From assembly GCF_051535235.1 (NCBI RefSeq), contig NZ_JBPPLZ010000005.1:124001-188000 (forward strand): DNA of 64,000 bases. The letters run 5' to 3'. Origin of the DNA: Nitrobacter sp051535235 (GTDB lineage: Bacteria > Pseudomonadota > Alphaproteobacteria > Rhizobiales > Xanthobacteraceae). Every line of letters starts with the position of its first letter. Position 1 is the stretch's first letter. Below, in pieces: positions 8,891-18,186 of this stretch. The translations under genes and the position numbers were made by a program. The notes beneath the pieces are model-generated. The model had not been told where the DNA came from. It did not search any database and worked only from the letters and a program-made list of their open reading frames with translations.

Positions 8891-9376
8891 TCATTTCCGG
8901 TTCGCCGGAGATCCATCGACAGCGCCGCGGGAGCCTCCCGCCTGCGGCGCGCTGCCCGGACTGATCGCCGCGGGGGCCGCCGGTGCGGCCGTCTCATGAC
9001 ATTTGTTCCGTTGCCATTCCTCTTCGGCGAGTTTGGCGGAAGCGCGAGTGGTAATGTAGTCGTTGCGATACGCCACCTCGGCAACGACGGTGCCGGCAGC
9101 GCCGGTACGAGCCTTGTCGATCAGCCGCTGCAACTGGGCCGTGCGGGCGGCCAGAGACTTGCGTTGCGCGTCAAGCTGCGCGCAGTCATAGAGCGCGTAT
9201 TTCGCGGGATCGACGAACGCACCCGACATCGCGCCATCGCCGAGGTCGGCACAACCGCCAAGACCGCTGCCCGCGATCATCAGCGCAATCGCGGCGGTCA
9301 GAACGGGATGAGGAAAAGCGTGGCGTGGTTTTCCGCCCACATCCCGCTCGAGGATATTGGAATCGATCACGTTCAT
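8891..9376 (-). CDS. Putative lipoprotein of unknown function
   Basis: A 161-residue protein from ATG 9376 (MNVIDSNILERD). A hydrophobic segment (25-41) ends in LGGC, a lipobox-like site at C42, preceded by an unusually long 24-residue N-region. The mature part contains a helical region (DAQRKSLAARTAQLQRLIDKA) and a Pro/Ala/Gly-rich tail. The start codon directly abuts a 31-base stem-loop and lacks a clear Shine-Dalgarno. An in-frame ATG at 9454 would translate through the stem-loop and is considered less likely. Confidence 0.65.
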   Translation of the reverse strand: MNVIDSNILERDVGGKPRHAFPHPVLTAAIALMIAGSGLGGCADLGDGAMSGAFVDPAKYALYDCAQLDAQRKSLAARTAQLQRLIDKARTGAAGTVVAEVAYRNDYITTRASAKLAEEEWQRNKCHETAAPAAPAAISPGSAPQAGGSRGAVDGSPANRK

Positions 9377-9405
9377 GATTTTGGGTCGGCTCGATCCAAA
9401 ATCAT
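9375..9405 (-). repeat. Stem-loop abutting a start codon
   Basis: The arms ATGATTTTGG (9375-9384) and CCAAAATCAT (9396-9405) are perfect 10-base complements around an 11-base loop. On the minus strand the proposed start codon of the putative lipoprotein follows immediately and shares bases with the stem. The hairpin occupies the place where a ribosome-binding site would be expected. Confidence 0.65.
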
Positions 9406-9555
9406 CGTGATCCATCATCCCCGAACAGCGGTCTTTGGCGATGCGATCCGACATGGTCCCCTGAGCCTGTCATCGAATTACGCTGAGCATGATCGAAGCT
9501 GCGTAGAGCACCGGCTCGTGACCGCATTGAGGCCATGCGGCCAGGTGCAGGCGGC

Positions 9556-10812
9556 TTACGCCCACTCCCCTTTACGGAAGACAGGAACGCGGCGGCCGTC
9601 ACTGGTGATGCCGTCGATATCGGTTTCGCCCGATCCGATCATCCAGTCGATGTGAATGAAGCTCTTGTTGCCGCCCTGCGCCGCAATCTGCTCCGGCGAC
9701 AGCTTGCCGCCATCGACGAAGCACTTCGAGTAGCACTGGCCGAGCGCGATGTGACAGGCCGCGTTCTCGTCGAACAGGGTGTTGTAGAACAACAGCTCAC
9801 TCCTGGAGATCGGCGAGGAATGCGGCACCAGCGCCACCTCGCCGAGCCGTCGCGCGCCCTCGTCCGTATCCAGCACCTTGTTCAGCACGTCGGCGCCGCG
9901 CGACGCCTTCGCTTCGACGATGCGGCCCTTCTCGAATCGCACCGCGATATCGTCGATCAGCGTGCCCTGATACGACAGCGGCTTGGTGCTGCGCACGTGC
10001 CCATCGACGCGCAACGCATGCGGTGTCGTGAACACCTCCTCGGTCGGAATATTCGGATTGCAGATGATGCCGTTTTTCGCCATGGAAGCGCCGCCGACCC
10101 ATTCATGGCCGTCGGCCAGGCCAACCGTGAGGTCGGTGCCGGGGCCGGAGTAATGCAGGGCATGGAAGCGCTGACCGTTGAGCCAGTCGGTGCGCTGGCG
10201 CAAGGCGGCGTTGTGCGCGGTCCAGTTCGCGATCGGATCATCATTGTCGACGCGCGAGGCGGAAAAAATGGCGTCGGCAAGTTTCGCCACCGCTTCGCTC
10301 TCGCCATCGTCGGGGAACATCAATTTCGCCCACGCCGCGCCGGGATAAGCGACGATGTTCCAGTTGACGTCGAAGCCGACGATTTTCTCGAGCGCCGGCT
10401 GATAGGCCATGGAATTCGCCTTGTTGGCGCGCGCGACTTTCGCGGCATCCTCACCAGACAGCAGCATCGGATTGTCGCCGACCACGGCGAGCCGCGCGGT
10501 GTTCGCGCCAAACGCCTTCGCCATGCCCTCATAGAGCCAGCCGGCGGCCCGATCGAAACTCTCATCCGGTCCGAACCTGTAGCGCGACAGCGTGATCTCC
10601 TCATCGGAAAAGAACGGCGTCACCAGTCCCGCGCCGACCTTATAGGCATGTTCGGCAATCCGCCGCACCAGCGGCAGCGCGGCGGCGGGCGCGGTAATCA
10701 GGAGGTCCTGCCCTCTTGCGAGCTGCAGGCCGACCTTGACCGCGACTTCGGCCAGACGGTCCAGCTTCACCGGATCGATCGGCGTGACAATATTGCGCTG
10801 GTGCTGGGTCAT
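9556..10812 (-). CDS. M29-family aminopeptidase
   Basis: A 418-residue cytoplasmic metallo-aminopeptidase of the M29 (AmpS/AmpT/PepS) family, which removes N-terminal residues from peptides using two metal ions. Metal-ligand motifs are visible as PTEEVFTTPH, RSELLFYNTLFDENAACHIA and the closing IHIDWMIGS. The length is typical (about 410). ATG 10812 lies 17 bases downstream of the 3' end of the tRNA-Leu gene on the same strand, so the messenger may be processed from a tRNA-containing transcript. Confidence 0.93.
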   Translation of the reverse strand: MTQHQRNIVTPIDPVKLDRLAEVAVKVGLQLARGQDLLITAPAAALPLVRRIAEHAYKVGAGLVTPFFSDEEITLSRYRFGPDESFDRAAGWLYEGMAKAFGANTARLAVVGDNPMLLSGEDAAKVARANKANSMAYQPALEKIVGFDVNWNIVAYPGAAWAKLMFPDDGESEAVAKLADAIFSASRVDNDDPIANWTAHNAALRQRTDWLNGQRFHALHYSGPGTDLTVGLADGHEWVGGASMAKNGIICNPNIPTEEVFTTPHALRVDGHVRSTKPLSYQGTLIDDIAVRFEKGRIVEAKASRGADVLNKVLDTDEGARRLGEVALVPHSSPISRSELLFYNTLFDENAACHIALGQCYSKCFVDGGKLSPEQIAAQGGNKSFIHIDWMIGSGETDIDGITSDGRRVPVFRKGEWA

Positions 10813-10829
10813 TGAACTTATCCTGGAAG

Positions 10830-10918
10830 TGGTGCGGGCAGCCGGACTCGAACCGGCACAGCTCGTGCGAGCCGAGGGATTTTAAGTCCCTTGCGTCTAC
10901 CGATTCCGCCATGCCCGC
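10830..10918 (-). tRNA. tRNA-Leu (UAA anticodon)
   Basis: On the minus strand the 7-bp acceptor stem GCGGGCA/TGCCCGC closes perfectly, the anticodon loop is CTTAAAA giving anticodon TAA, and the T-arm reads GTTCGAGTC in a CCGG stem. A long variable arm (CTCGGCTCGCACGAG) marks it as a type II tRNA, consistent with leucine. The CCA end is encoded (10830-10832). It is co-directional with and just upstream of the aminopeptidase gene. Confidence 0.97.
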
Positions 10919-11150
10919 GCGCTTTTCTTTTCAAACACTTAGAGCCGAAATGCAATGGCCGCCCTGCAAAACATTCCCCGCGTTTTGCAAATCGCGTTCA
11001 TCTCCCGTTCTTCGGAGATAGCGCGGGGAGCGCGCGGCCGCTTTTCTGCCGGAGGTCTGCCGGATAGACGAAGCAGGCGGTTGATGCCGCCTGTCGCATT
11101 GACGATTGTCGAAGTATTTTCGTGGCTGGTTTGAGATGCAGGAGACGACG

Positions 11151-11543
11151 ATGCCCTCGAGCGAGGATGTGGACGCGCTGATCGAGAGGTTGCGGCAGGA
11201 CGCCGAAATGCTCAGTGACGGCTACCAGCGCAACCTCACCGAACTCTGGCACGGTGTCGTGGTGAAGGATGCGGCGAAGGCTTGCGCGGCGGCCGCCGAC
11301 CTCATCGAGTCGCAATCCAGGGCGCTGAGCGACGCCGCGGCGGAATGGGATGCTCTGGATCAATCCCACCGTTCAATCGGCGAGCAACTCGGCCGCGAAG
11401 GCAGGCGTCGCATTGCTGCTGAGACCAGGCTGAAGGAAGCCGAGAAGATGATCGAGCTGATCGCGGCGATGCGAACGGACGACGCCAAACATGCGGAACT
11501 GATTGCGCGCGCTCGCGCGTTTCTCAGTCCAAGAAGGGGGTAA
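11151..11543 (+). CDS. Coiled-coil protein of unknown function
   Basis: A 130-residue soluble protein, almost entirely helical, with heptad-like stretches (VDALIERLRQDAEML, LKEAEKMIELIAAM). ATG 11151 is chosen because GGAGACGACG places a good ribosome-binding site directly in front of it; upstream in-frame ATGs (11106, 11136) lack one. No family is recognised. Its 3' end faces the convergent DsbA-like gene. Confidence 0.7.
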   Translation: MPSSEDVDALIERLRQDAEMLSDGYQRNLTELWHGVVVKDAAKACAAAADLIESQSRALSDAAAEWDALDQSHRSIGEQLGREGRRRIAAETRLKEAEKMIELIAAMRTDDAKHAELIARARAFLSPRRG

Positions 11544-11585
11544 GGACGCGCGTTCGCAGAACGTCCGTGCGCGAACGTGCGAGCA

Positions 11586-12191
11586 TCATGCCGCCTTCTT
11601 TCGTTGCAGCACTTCGCGGATCAGCGGCAGGCGGTCGTTGCCGAAATACATATCGGTCTTGTTCAGGAAGATCGTCGGCGACCCGAACGCGCCGCGCGCG
11701 ATCGCCTCGTCGGTATTTGCCTTAAGCTCGTTCTTGATGCCTTCATCGCCGATGCCGGTCAGAAGTTTCTCCGGATCGATCTCGAGCGATTTGCAAATCT
11801 CGGCGAGCACCGGCTCGCGCGAGATGTCCTTGTCGTCGCGCCAATAGGCTTCGAACACCGCCTTCGCGAACGGAACCATCGCATCGTTACCGAGCCAGAG
11901 ACAGCCGCGCATGGCCTTGACGCTGTTCACCGGAAACACCGTCGGCGGCATCTTGATCGTGAGACCCGCGAGCCGCGCCCAATCGGCGAGATCCTTGTAC
12001 ATGTAACGGACTTTCGCCGGCACCGGATGTTCCCGCGAAGCATAAACGCTCGGATTGACGGAATTGAATATCCCTCCCACCAGCATCGGCCGCCACGAGA
12101 TCTTTTCGCCGAACTCTTTCGCCAGCGGCTGGATGTTGTGAAAGGCGAGATAGGTCCAGGGACTGGAGCAATCGAAAAAGAATTCGATCAT
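11586..12191 (-). CDS. 2-hydroxychromene-2-carboxylate isomerase/DsbA-like protein
   Basis: A 201-residue thioredoxin-fold protein of the kappa-GST-like HCCA isomerase/DsbA family. The N-terminal beta strand and active-site loop read IEFFFDCSSPWTYLAF. There is no CxxC, so it is not a disulfide oxidoreductase; the serine-containing loop fits glutathione-dependent isomerases. The C-terminal GAFGSPTIFLN is the conserved cis-proline segment. ATG 12191 follows GAGGAAGCTCGCT. Characterised relatives act in naphthalene catabolism, but no such pathway is nearby, so the substrate is open. Confidence 0.85.
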   Translation of the reverse strand: MIEFFFDCSSPWTYLAFHNIQPLAKEFGEKISWRPMLVGGIFNSVNPSVYASREHPVPAKVRYMYKDLADWARLAGLTIKMPPTVFPVNSVKAMRGCLWLGNDAMVPFAKAVFEAYWRDDKDISREPVLAEICKSLEIDPEKLLTGIGDEGIKNELKANTDEAIARGAFGSPTIFLNKTDMYFGNDRLPLIREVLQRKKAA

Positions 12192-12305
12192 AGCGAGCTT
12201 CCTCTGTTTCGTGTGATCGGATTGGCCCGGTCGTCCATGTCCTGTCAACTGTTGCTCCCGACAAACCTGGATGGCAACACAAACCCGGCATACAGCGGCG
12301 GAATC

Positions 12306-13004
12306 TCACATATCTTTCTTCTGTTGTGGAACCGAGCTCGCCACACTCTCGTGCAGCGTCGCGCGATAACCGGCCTGCAACGCTCGCATCGTGGATGGCG
12401 GCGTGATCAGCCGCGCATCGGCGAGCGGCAAACTAACCTCGCGATAACCGTCGAAGGTCCACAGCAATGGTCGTGTGTCTGCTATCAGATAGCTCTCGCC
12501 GCCTGCCTGCACCATCGCGCCGTCGGGCAATTCGTTGAGCGGTATCGGCAGCAGGTGCAGCCGCTTCGCGCGGCCATCAAGCCGTTCCTTATGAAGCACC
12601 GAGTCGATCTTGGGCGCGCGCGCATTGCCGAGCCCATTGCCGCGCTCACACGCCAGACGAAATGCGTCGGCATTCGCGCGACGGCAATAATAGCACGGAC
12701 GATGTCCTGCCGCGAGCGCGGTCGCTTCGTCGAGAAAGAACAGTTCGGTCCAGCTCCGCGTCGCCATAACGTCGCGGCGACGGCCACGAAACTCGCAGAC
12801 GCAGATGATCCAGGCCTTCGTGGTCCAGCGACGCTTCAAAAGCGTCCGCGTCGCCGGATCGTGAATGATCCCACGATTGCCAGTGAAGGTGCCGCGCTGA
12901 GGCACGGCGACGATATCGCCTGTCGGCGTGACGCGATTTTGCAGGGGCACCGGTCGACCTTGCCCTTGGGCTTTGCCTATTCCAACATGCTGGATGCACT
13001 CCAA
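12306..13004 (-). CDS. Conserved protein with Ada-like cysteine motif, coupled to gpt
   Basis: A 232-residue cytoplasmic protein. Its clearest feature is AAGHRPCYYCRR (about residues 97-108), which closely resembles the GFRPCxxC metal-binding segment of the Ada DNA-repair protein N-domain. An earlier CVCEFRGRRRD adds two more cysteines that could complete a zinc site. The start is TTG at 13004, the base directly after the TGA stop of the gpt gene, implying translational coupling; the conserved-looking N-terminal segment RVTPTGDIVAVPQRG supports a start this far upstream. It has no known function that I recognise. Confidence 0.8.
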   Translation of the reverse strand: MECIQHVGIGKAQGQGRPVPLQNRVTPTGDIVAVPQRGTFTGNRGIIHDPATRTLLKRRWTTKAWIICVCEFRGRRRDVMATRSWTELFFLDEATALAAGHRPCYYCRRANADAFRLACERGNGLGNARAPKIDSVLHKERLDGRAKRLHLLPIPLNELPDGAMVQAGGESYLIADTRPLLWTFDGYREVSLPLADARLITPPSTMRALQAGYRATLHESVASSVPQQKKDM

Positions 13005-13559
13005 TCACGCCGCGCCGTCGCGCAGCGGCGGAGCAAAGGCGAGGCCGAGATCCCACGGAAAGTAAATCCAGGTATCCTGCGAGACCTCGGTGATGAACGT
13101 ATCGACCAGCGGCTTGCCGAGCGGCTTGGCGTAGACGGCGGCAAAATGCGCATCCGGAATCATGGCGCGCACCATCCGCGCCGTCGCTCCGGTATCGACG
13201 AGGTCGTCTACAATCAGGAGTCCCTTCCCGGTGCCGCCGCCGAGCTGCGCGGTCGCATCGGAAATGCCCTTCAGCACCGTCAGCTTGCTTTGCTTGGTGT
13301 GATCATAGCTCGCGATACAAACCGTATCGATGACGCGGACGCCGAGTTCGCGCGCCACGATCGCCGCGGGCACCAGTCCGCCGCGGGTAATCGCGACCAC
13401 CGCATGAAATGGTCCGGTCTCGTTGAGTCGCCAGGTCAGCGCCCGGCAGTCGCGGTGGAACTGATCCCAGGACACCGGAAAAGCCTTGTCGGGAGTCTGG
13501 ATCACATGAGTCCTTGTCGTCGTTCCGGAACACAAGCGCATTTGCGCGAGTGAACTCAT
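13005..13559 (-). CDS. gpt: Xanthine-guanine phosphoribosyltransferase
   Basis: The enzyme salvages xanthine and guanine (and weakly hypoxanthine) by transferring ribose-phosphate from PRPP. The PRPP loop VDDLVDTG is at residues 117-124, with the upstream ITRGGLVPA (57-65) and SYDHTKQ as in E. coli Gpt, and the C-terminal QDTWIYFPWDLGLAF. At 184 residues it is about 30 longer than E. coli Gpt, mainly at the N-terminus, so a later start is possible. Its stop codon is directly followed by the TTG start of the next gene. Confidence 0.94.
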   Translation of the reverse strand: MSSLAQMRLCSGTTTRTHVIQTPDKAFPVSWDQFHRDCRALTWRLNETGPFHAVVAITRGGLVPAAIVARELGVRVIDTVCIASYDHTKQSKLTVLKGISDATAQLGGGTGKGLLIVDDLVDTGATARMVRAMIPDAHFAAVYAKPLGKPLVDTFITEVSQDTWIYFPWDLGLAFAPPLRDGAA

Positions 13560-13635
13560 AATCCTGTTTCAATCATATTCAAATTCCGAAGCTGCGCGTG
13601 AGAACGCGCATCCGGAATACAGGGACAAGGATAGT

Positions 13636-14376
13636 CTACTGCCCCACTTTGAGTCCCGCCAGCATCGCGTTCACCGCATCCATCGCCGCCGTCAGCTTGG
13701 CCTGATCGCGCGAGCGTACCACAAGGCTCGTGTTCGGCCGGCCGTTCTCGTCGAGGAACGGGTAGCTACCGATGGTGGTGTCCGGATGCGCCTCGGCGAT
13801 GGCGCGCAGTGGCGTGCCAATGTCGCCTTCGCGGCAATTGCCGCGCACCGATTCCGACAGCATCCGCTCGCCAGCCTGCAGCGTCGGCGCGACGATATCC
13901 ATCATCGCCTGCATGATCGAAGGCACTCCAGCCATGACGATGACGTTGCCGATCCTGAAACCGGGCGCGAGAATGGTCGCGCTCTGAATAAGCTCGGCGC
14001 CTTCGGGAATGCGCGCCATGCGCAACCGCGCCTCGTTCAATTCACCCGGATTCCTGTAGCGCTCCTTGAACCGCGCCACCACCTCGGGGTGATAATCGAC
14101 GCTGACGCCAAACGCCTTCCCGACGCTGTCGGCGGTGATGTCATCATGCGTGGGGCCGATGCCGCCGGTGGTGAAAACATAGGTGTACCGGCCGCGAAGC
14201 GCGTTCAGCGCCGCGACGATATCGGCTTCATCATCGGCGACGACGCGAGCTTCCTTGAGGTCGATTCCGATATTCGTCAGGTATTCGGCGATGAAGCCGA
14301 TGTTCTTGTCCTTGGTCCGCCCGGACAGGATTTCATCGCCGATCACCAGAACGCCCGCGGTGATGATGTCACCCAT
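13636..14376 (-). CDS. MoaB/CinA N-terminal-type molybdopterin-binding protein
   Basis: A 246-residue protein consisting of the CinA N-terminal (COG1058) domain without the C-terminal PncC nicotinamide-mononucleotide deamidase domain. The MoCF-binding-like signature TTGGIGPTHDDITADSV is at about residues 69-85, and the N-terminus VLVIGDEILSGRTKDKN matches the family. In related proteins this domain has been linked to ADP-ribose pyrophosphatase activity; here function is inferred only. It lies in the same direction as the gpt genes, separated by 76 bases. Confidence 0.9.
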   Translation of the reverse strand: MGDIITAGVLVIGDEILSGRTKDKNIGFIAEYLTNIGIDLKEARVVADDEADIVAALNALRGRYTYVFTTGGIGPTHDDITADSVGKAFGVSVDYHPEVVARFKERYRNPGELNEARLRMARIPEGAELIQSATILAPGFRIGNVIVMAGVPSIMQAMMDIVAPTLQAGERMLSESVRGNCREGDIGTPLRAIAEAHPDTTIGSYPFLDENGRPNTSLVVRSRDQAKLTAAMDAVNAMLAGLKVGQ

Positions 14377-14537
14377 GACCTCTCCTTGACGTCAGCAGCG
14401 ATCATGACATGACGCGCGGCCGCTCCAGCGTCAAGACGGCGAACATGGCTCCTCTATTGCACGGAAATATGCGACGCTTCCAGCGATGCGCGTCTCATCG
14501 CGTCACCGCTGACGACGCCACGTCACGGCGGCACCGC

Positions 14538-14837
14538 TCAATGCAGGCGGAACACGCCATCCACCGCGCGCAGTTCTGCAGGCTTGATCAGTCTCGAATG
14601 GGCGACCGTCACTGACACCAGCGGTCCTTCGAGTTGCCTCTCCCAAAAGGCGAGGAAATCGCACAGTGCCGGGAATTTCGGAAACAGGTCGTAGTTTTGC
14701 CAGACGTAGCTTTGCAGCAGCCACCGCCGGTCCGGCCGGCGGTACAGGATTTCCGCCGTGGTCAATCCGTAACCCGCCACCTGCTTGCGGAAGTCGTCTG
14801 AAACTCCGCGGGATTGCACTTCACCTTTCGAGACCAT
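14538..14837 (-). CDS. usg: Usg family protein
   Basis: A 99-residue soluble protein of the Usg family, named in enteric bacteria for a gene linked to others but in Alphaproteobacteria best known as a small ORF near tryptophan genes. The family signature DDFRKQVAGYGLTTAEILYR and LLQSYVWQNYDLFPKFP are both present. ATG 14837 is preceded by GGGAGATTGGGC, a good ribosome-binding site. The function is unknown; no trp gene is in the window. It is divergent from groES across a 434-base region. Confidence 0.85.
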   Translation of the reverse strand: MVSKGEVQSRGVSDDFRKQVAGYGLTTAEILYRRPDRRWLLQSYVWQNYDLFPKFPALCDFLAFWERQLEGPLVSVTVAHSRLIKPAELRAVDGVFRLH

Positions 14838-14924
14838 GCCCAATCTCCCTTGGAGGGAGGCAGCGCTATCGACAAAAAATGGCGACCGTCTTTTTCAATA
14901 ACGCTCCAGCCCCTCGATGAACCC

Positions 14925-14967
14925 GCCCTCCGGGACTGGCGCTGTGGCCGCCAGCCCCAAGGAGGGC
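14925..14967. other. Large GC-rich stem-loop in the usg leader
   Basis: The arms GCCCTCC (14925-14931) and GGAGGGC (14961-14967) enclose a second perfect stem CTGGCG (14936-14941)/CGCCAG (14949-14954) with a 7-base loop. It is transcribed in the usg 5' leader if the usg promoter lies upstream. An additional GGAGGGAG stretch near the usg ribosome-binding site could compete with one arm. A regulatory role is inference only. Confidence 0.5.
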
Positions 14968-15098
14968 CCATAAACAAATGTGACTCACGAGATGCCAATC
15001 ACAAGCCTAAAAATTCAATAGATTGCTAATAAACTCAGTGCTGGCAGCGTCTTACTGCGTCTGCTAACAGTATTGCGGGCCGGGCACCGAGATTGACC

Positions 15099-15193
15099 CG
15101 ACCGGACAGGGCAATCGCCTTCTTTGAGTCTCTAAAAAATCTGTCTTCTGCCCTTGCCCGGGTCTTCCCGACGGCTTATGTCCTGTCCGGTCG
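15099..15193. repeat. Long-range inverted repeat upstream of groES
   Basis: The 12-base arms CGACCGGACAGG (15099-15110) and CCTGTCCGGTCG (15182-15193) are perfectly complementary across 71 bases. The right arm ends three bases before the CIRCE element. In the enclosed spacer, CTTG at 15153 and CTTATGT at 15175 could be a heat-shock sigma factor promoter (spacing 18), which is a weak suggestion. Confidence 0.6.
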
Positions 15194-15195
15194 CT

Positions 15196-15222
15196 TTGGC
15201 ACTCGTTGGCCGCGACTGCCAA
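15196..15222 (+). promoter_or_regulatory. CIRCE-type operator for HrcA
   Basis: TTGGCACTC, 9-base spacer, GACTGCCAA. The CIRCE consensus is TTAGCACTC-N9-GAGTGCTAA. The spacing is exact, and one position (C for G in the right arm) breaks the self-complementarity. It lies 49 bases before the groES start, where HrcA binding would repress groESL outside heat shock. hrcA itself is not in the window. Confidence 0.85.
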
Positions 15223-15271
15223 AAATTCAGAAATATCATCTATCTTCATAAACTTAACTTAGGAGGACTGC

Positions 15272-15589
15272 ATGAAATTCCGTCCGCTTCACGACCGCGT
15301 CGTGGTCAAACGCATCGACGCCGAAGAGAAGACCGCTGGCGGCATCATCATTCCGGATACGGCTAAAGAGAAGCCCTCGCAGGGTGAAGTCCTGGCCGTC
15401 GGCCCCGGGGGCCGTGACGAGACCGGCAAGCTGATCCCGATCGATCTCAAGGTCGGCGACAGGGTGCTGTTCGGCAAGTGGTCGGGCACCGAGGTCAAGA
15501 TCGACGGCCAGGACCTCCTCATCATGAAGGAGTCCGACATCATGGGCGTTCTCACCGACGCCGCTCCCGCCAAGAAGAAGGCCGCCTGA
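15272..15589 (+). CDS. groES: Co-chaperonin GroES
   Basis: The 105-residue subunit forms the heptameric lid of the GroEL folding chamber. The mobile loop region is EEKTAGGIIIPDTAKEKPSQ (about 17-36) and the roof and core motifs VGPGGRDETGKLIP and DRVLFGKWSGTEVK are present. A strong ribosome-binding site AGGAGGACTGC precedes ATG 15272. The lysine-rich C-terminus AAPAKKKAA is a few residues longer than in E. coli. It is the first gene of the groESL operon, 34 bases before groEL. Confidence 0.98.
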   Translation: MKFRPLHDRVVVKRIDAEEKTAGGIIIPDTAKEKPSQGEVLAVGPGGRDETGKLIPIDLKVGDRVLFGKWSGTEVKIDGQDLLIMKESDIMGVLTDAAPAKKKAA

Positions 15590-15623
15590 GCGCCATCAGC
15601 AAGATCCAAAGGAAAATCCAAAC

Positions 15624-17261
<1,638 letters not shown>

Positions 17262-17300
17262 CGCACAGCGTCAGAAATCGCCGCCCCTGAACCAAAAATG

Positions 17301-17328
17301 CTGAAAGCCGGACAAGCCCGGCTTTCAG
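17301..17328 (+). terminator. Hairpin after groEL without T tract
   Basis: CTGAAAGCCGG and CCGGCTTTCAG form a perfect 11-bp stem around a 6-base loop, 40 bases after the groEL stop. No T run follows, so it may protect the 3' end or act with the stronger terminator 45 bases further on. Confidence 0.55.
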
Positions 17329-17372
17329 TGGCAGCATGGTTTCTGATCCACGCTTCTCGGTCGGTTACATGC

Positions 17373-17404
17373 AAAAGGCCCGGTCCATGCCGGGCCTTTT
17401 TTTT
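17373..17404 (+). terminator. Rho-independent terminator of groESL
   Basis: AAAAGGCCCGG, loop tccatg, CCGGGCCTTTT, followed by further T residues (eight T in total). This is the strongest intrinsic terminator in the window; with the A-rich 5' flank it may also act on the opposite strand for the DUF4142 gene, which converges here. Confidence 0.88.
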
Positions 17405-17469
17405 GGCTCAAAACCGGCCACCTGCGCGCTCAACGCTGCGCATCACGCCGGACCGCTGACGCGATGCCG

Positions 17470-18057
17470 TTACTTGGCCATGCCGTTCGAAGGCCTCGTC
17501 GATCTGCCGACTGTAGCAGAGCCACGGTGTTCGTCCATCTGCTGCGCCATCGAGAGGTGATGCTTGAGCGTCGGCAGGGTTTGGCCAGCCCAGTTCTTCA
17601 GCTTGGCATTGTCGCCGCTCGTGGCATAGCGATCGAACAGCGACACTGCATCTTCATGAGCACTCACCTGCATCGGATCGTAAATTCCGGCGAAGTCCTG
17701 AGATGACGCAGCCCTCAGCTTGTCAAGCTTGCCTTGCGCGGAACTGTCGAGCATCGTCGGCAACTCCGCCTTCACCTCGCCGTCCTTCACCATGCCCTTG
17801 AGATCGTTCGAGGTCTTGGTGTGATCTGTGATCATCTGTTCGGCGAACTTCTTTTCCTCGTTGTTACCTTTCTGCTGCGCGATTCTTGCCGCCTCGATTT
17901 CCAGCATGTCACTGGTGGCAGCCTGCTTAACAAAGTCGGCCGTGGACGGCGCAACACCGAGCGCGGAGTTGACGCCGGTTTTCTCGCCGAGAGACTGGGC
18001 ATATGCGGCCCCGGTCAATGCGGTAGCTGCCGCAAGGGCGATCAGAATTTTTTTCAT
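17470..18057 (-). CDS. DUF4142 family exported protein
   Basis: A 195-residue protein with a cleavable signal peptide (MKKILIALAAATALTGAAYA, predicted cut after AYA). The mature part is a ferritin-like four-helix DUF4142 domain with DFVKQAATSDMLEIEAARIA and KKFAEQMITDHTKTSNDL. It is expected in the periplasm. Members are common in rhizobia and often stress-induced, with no known biochemical function. ATG 18057 is chosen because it starts the signal peptide; an upstream ATG adds an implausible cysteine-rich lead. It converges with groEL. Confidence 0.88.
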   Translation of the reverse strand: MKKILIALAAATALTGAAYAQSLGEKTGVNSALGVAPSTADFVKQAATSDMLEIEAARIAQQKGNNEEKKFAEQMITDHTKTSNDLKGMVKDGEVKAELPTMLDSSAQGKLDKLRAASSQDFAGIYDPMQVSAHEDAVSLFDRYATSGDNAKLKNWAGQTLPTLKHHLSMAQQMDEHRGSATVGRSTRPSNGMAK

Positions 18058-18186
18058 GGCTTGAATCCTTGTATCGGGAGGACGTTCGACCGCGGAACAG
18101 CACCCGTCCCGCGGATCATCCGGCGACAACGGCTCGCGTGCGGCGTGGTTCCTGGCCCGGCGCGGGAACCTTTGCCGCAGCGGACG

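Noticed and set aside
11577..13553. 658-codon plus-strand frame opposite the DsbA-like, Ada-motif and gpt genes
   Set aside because: It crosses three well-supported minus-strand genes and is rich in Arg/His with no domain pattern.
14762..14998. 78-codon minus-strand frame in the usg leader
   Set aside because: It is in a different frame from usg, has no ribosome-binding site, and coincides with the GC-rich stem-loop; kept as a structure, not a gene.
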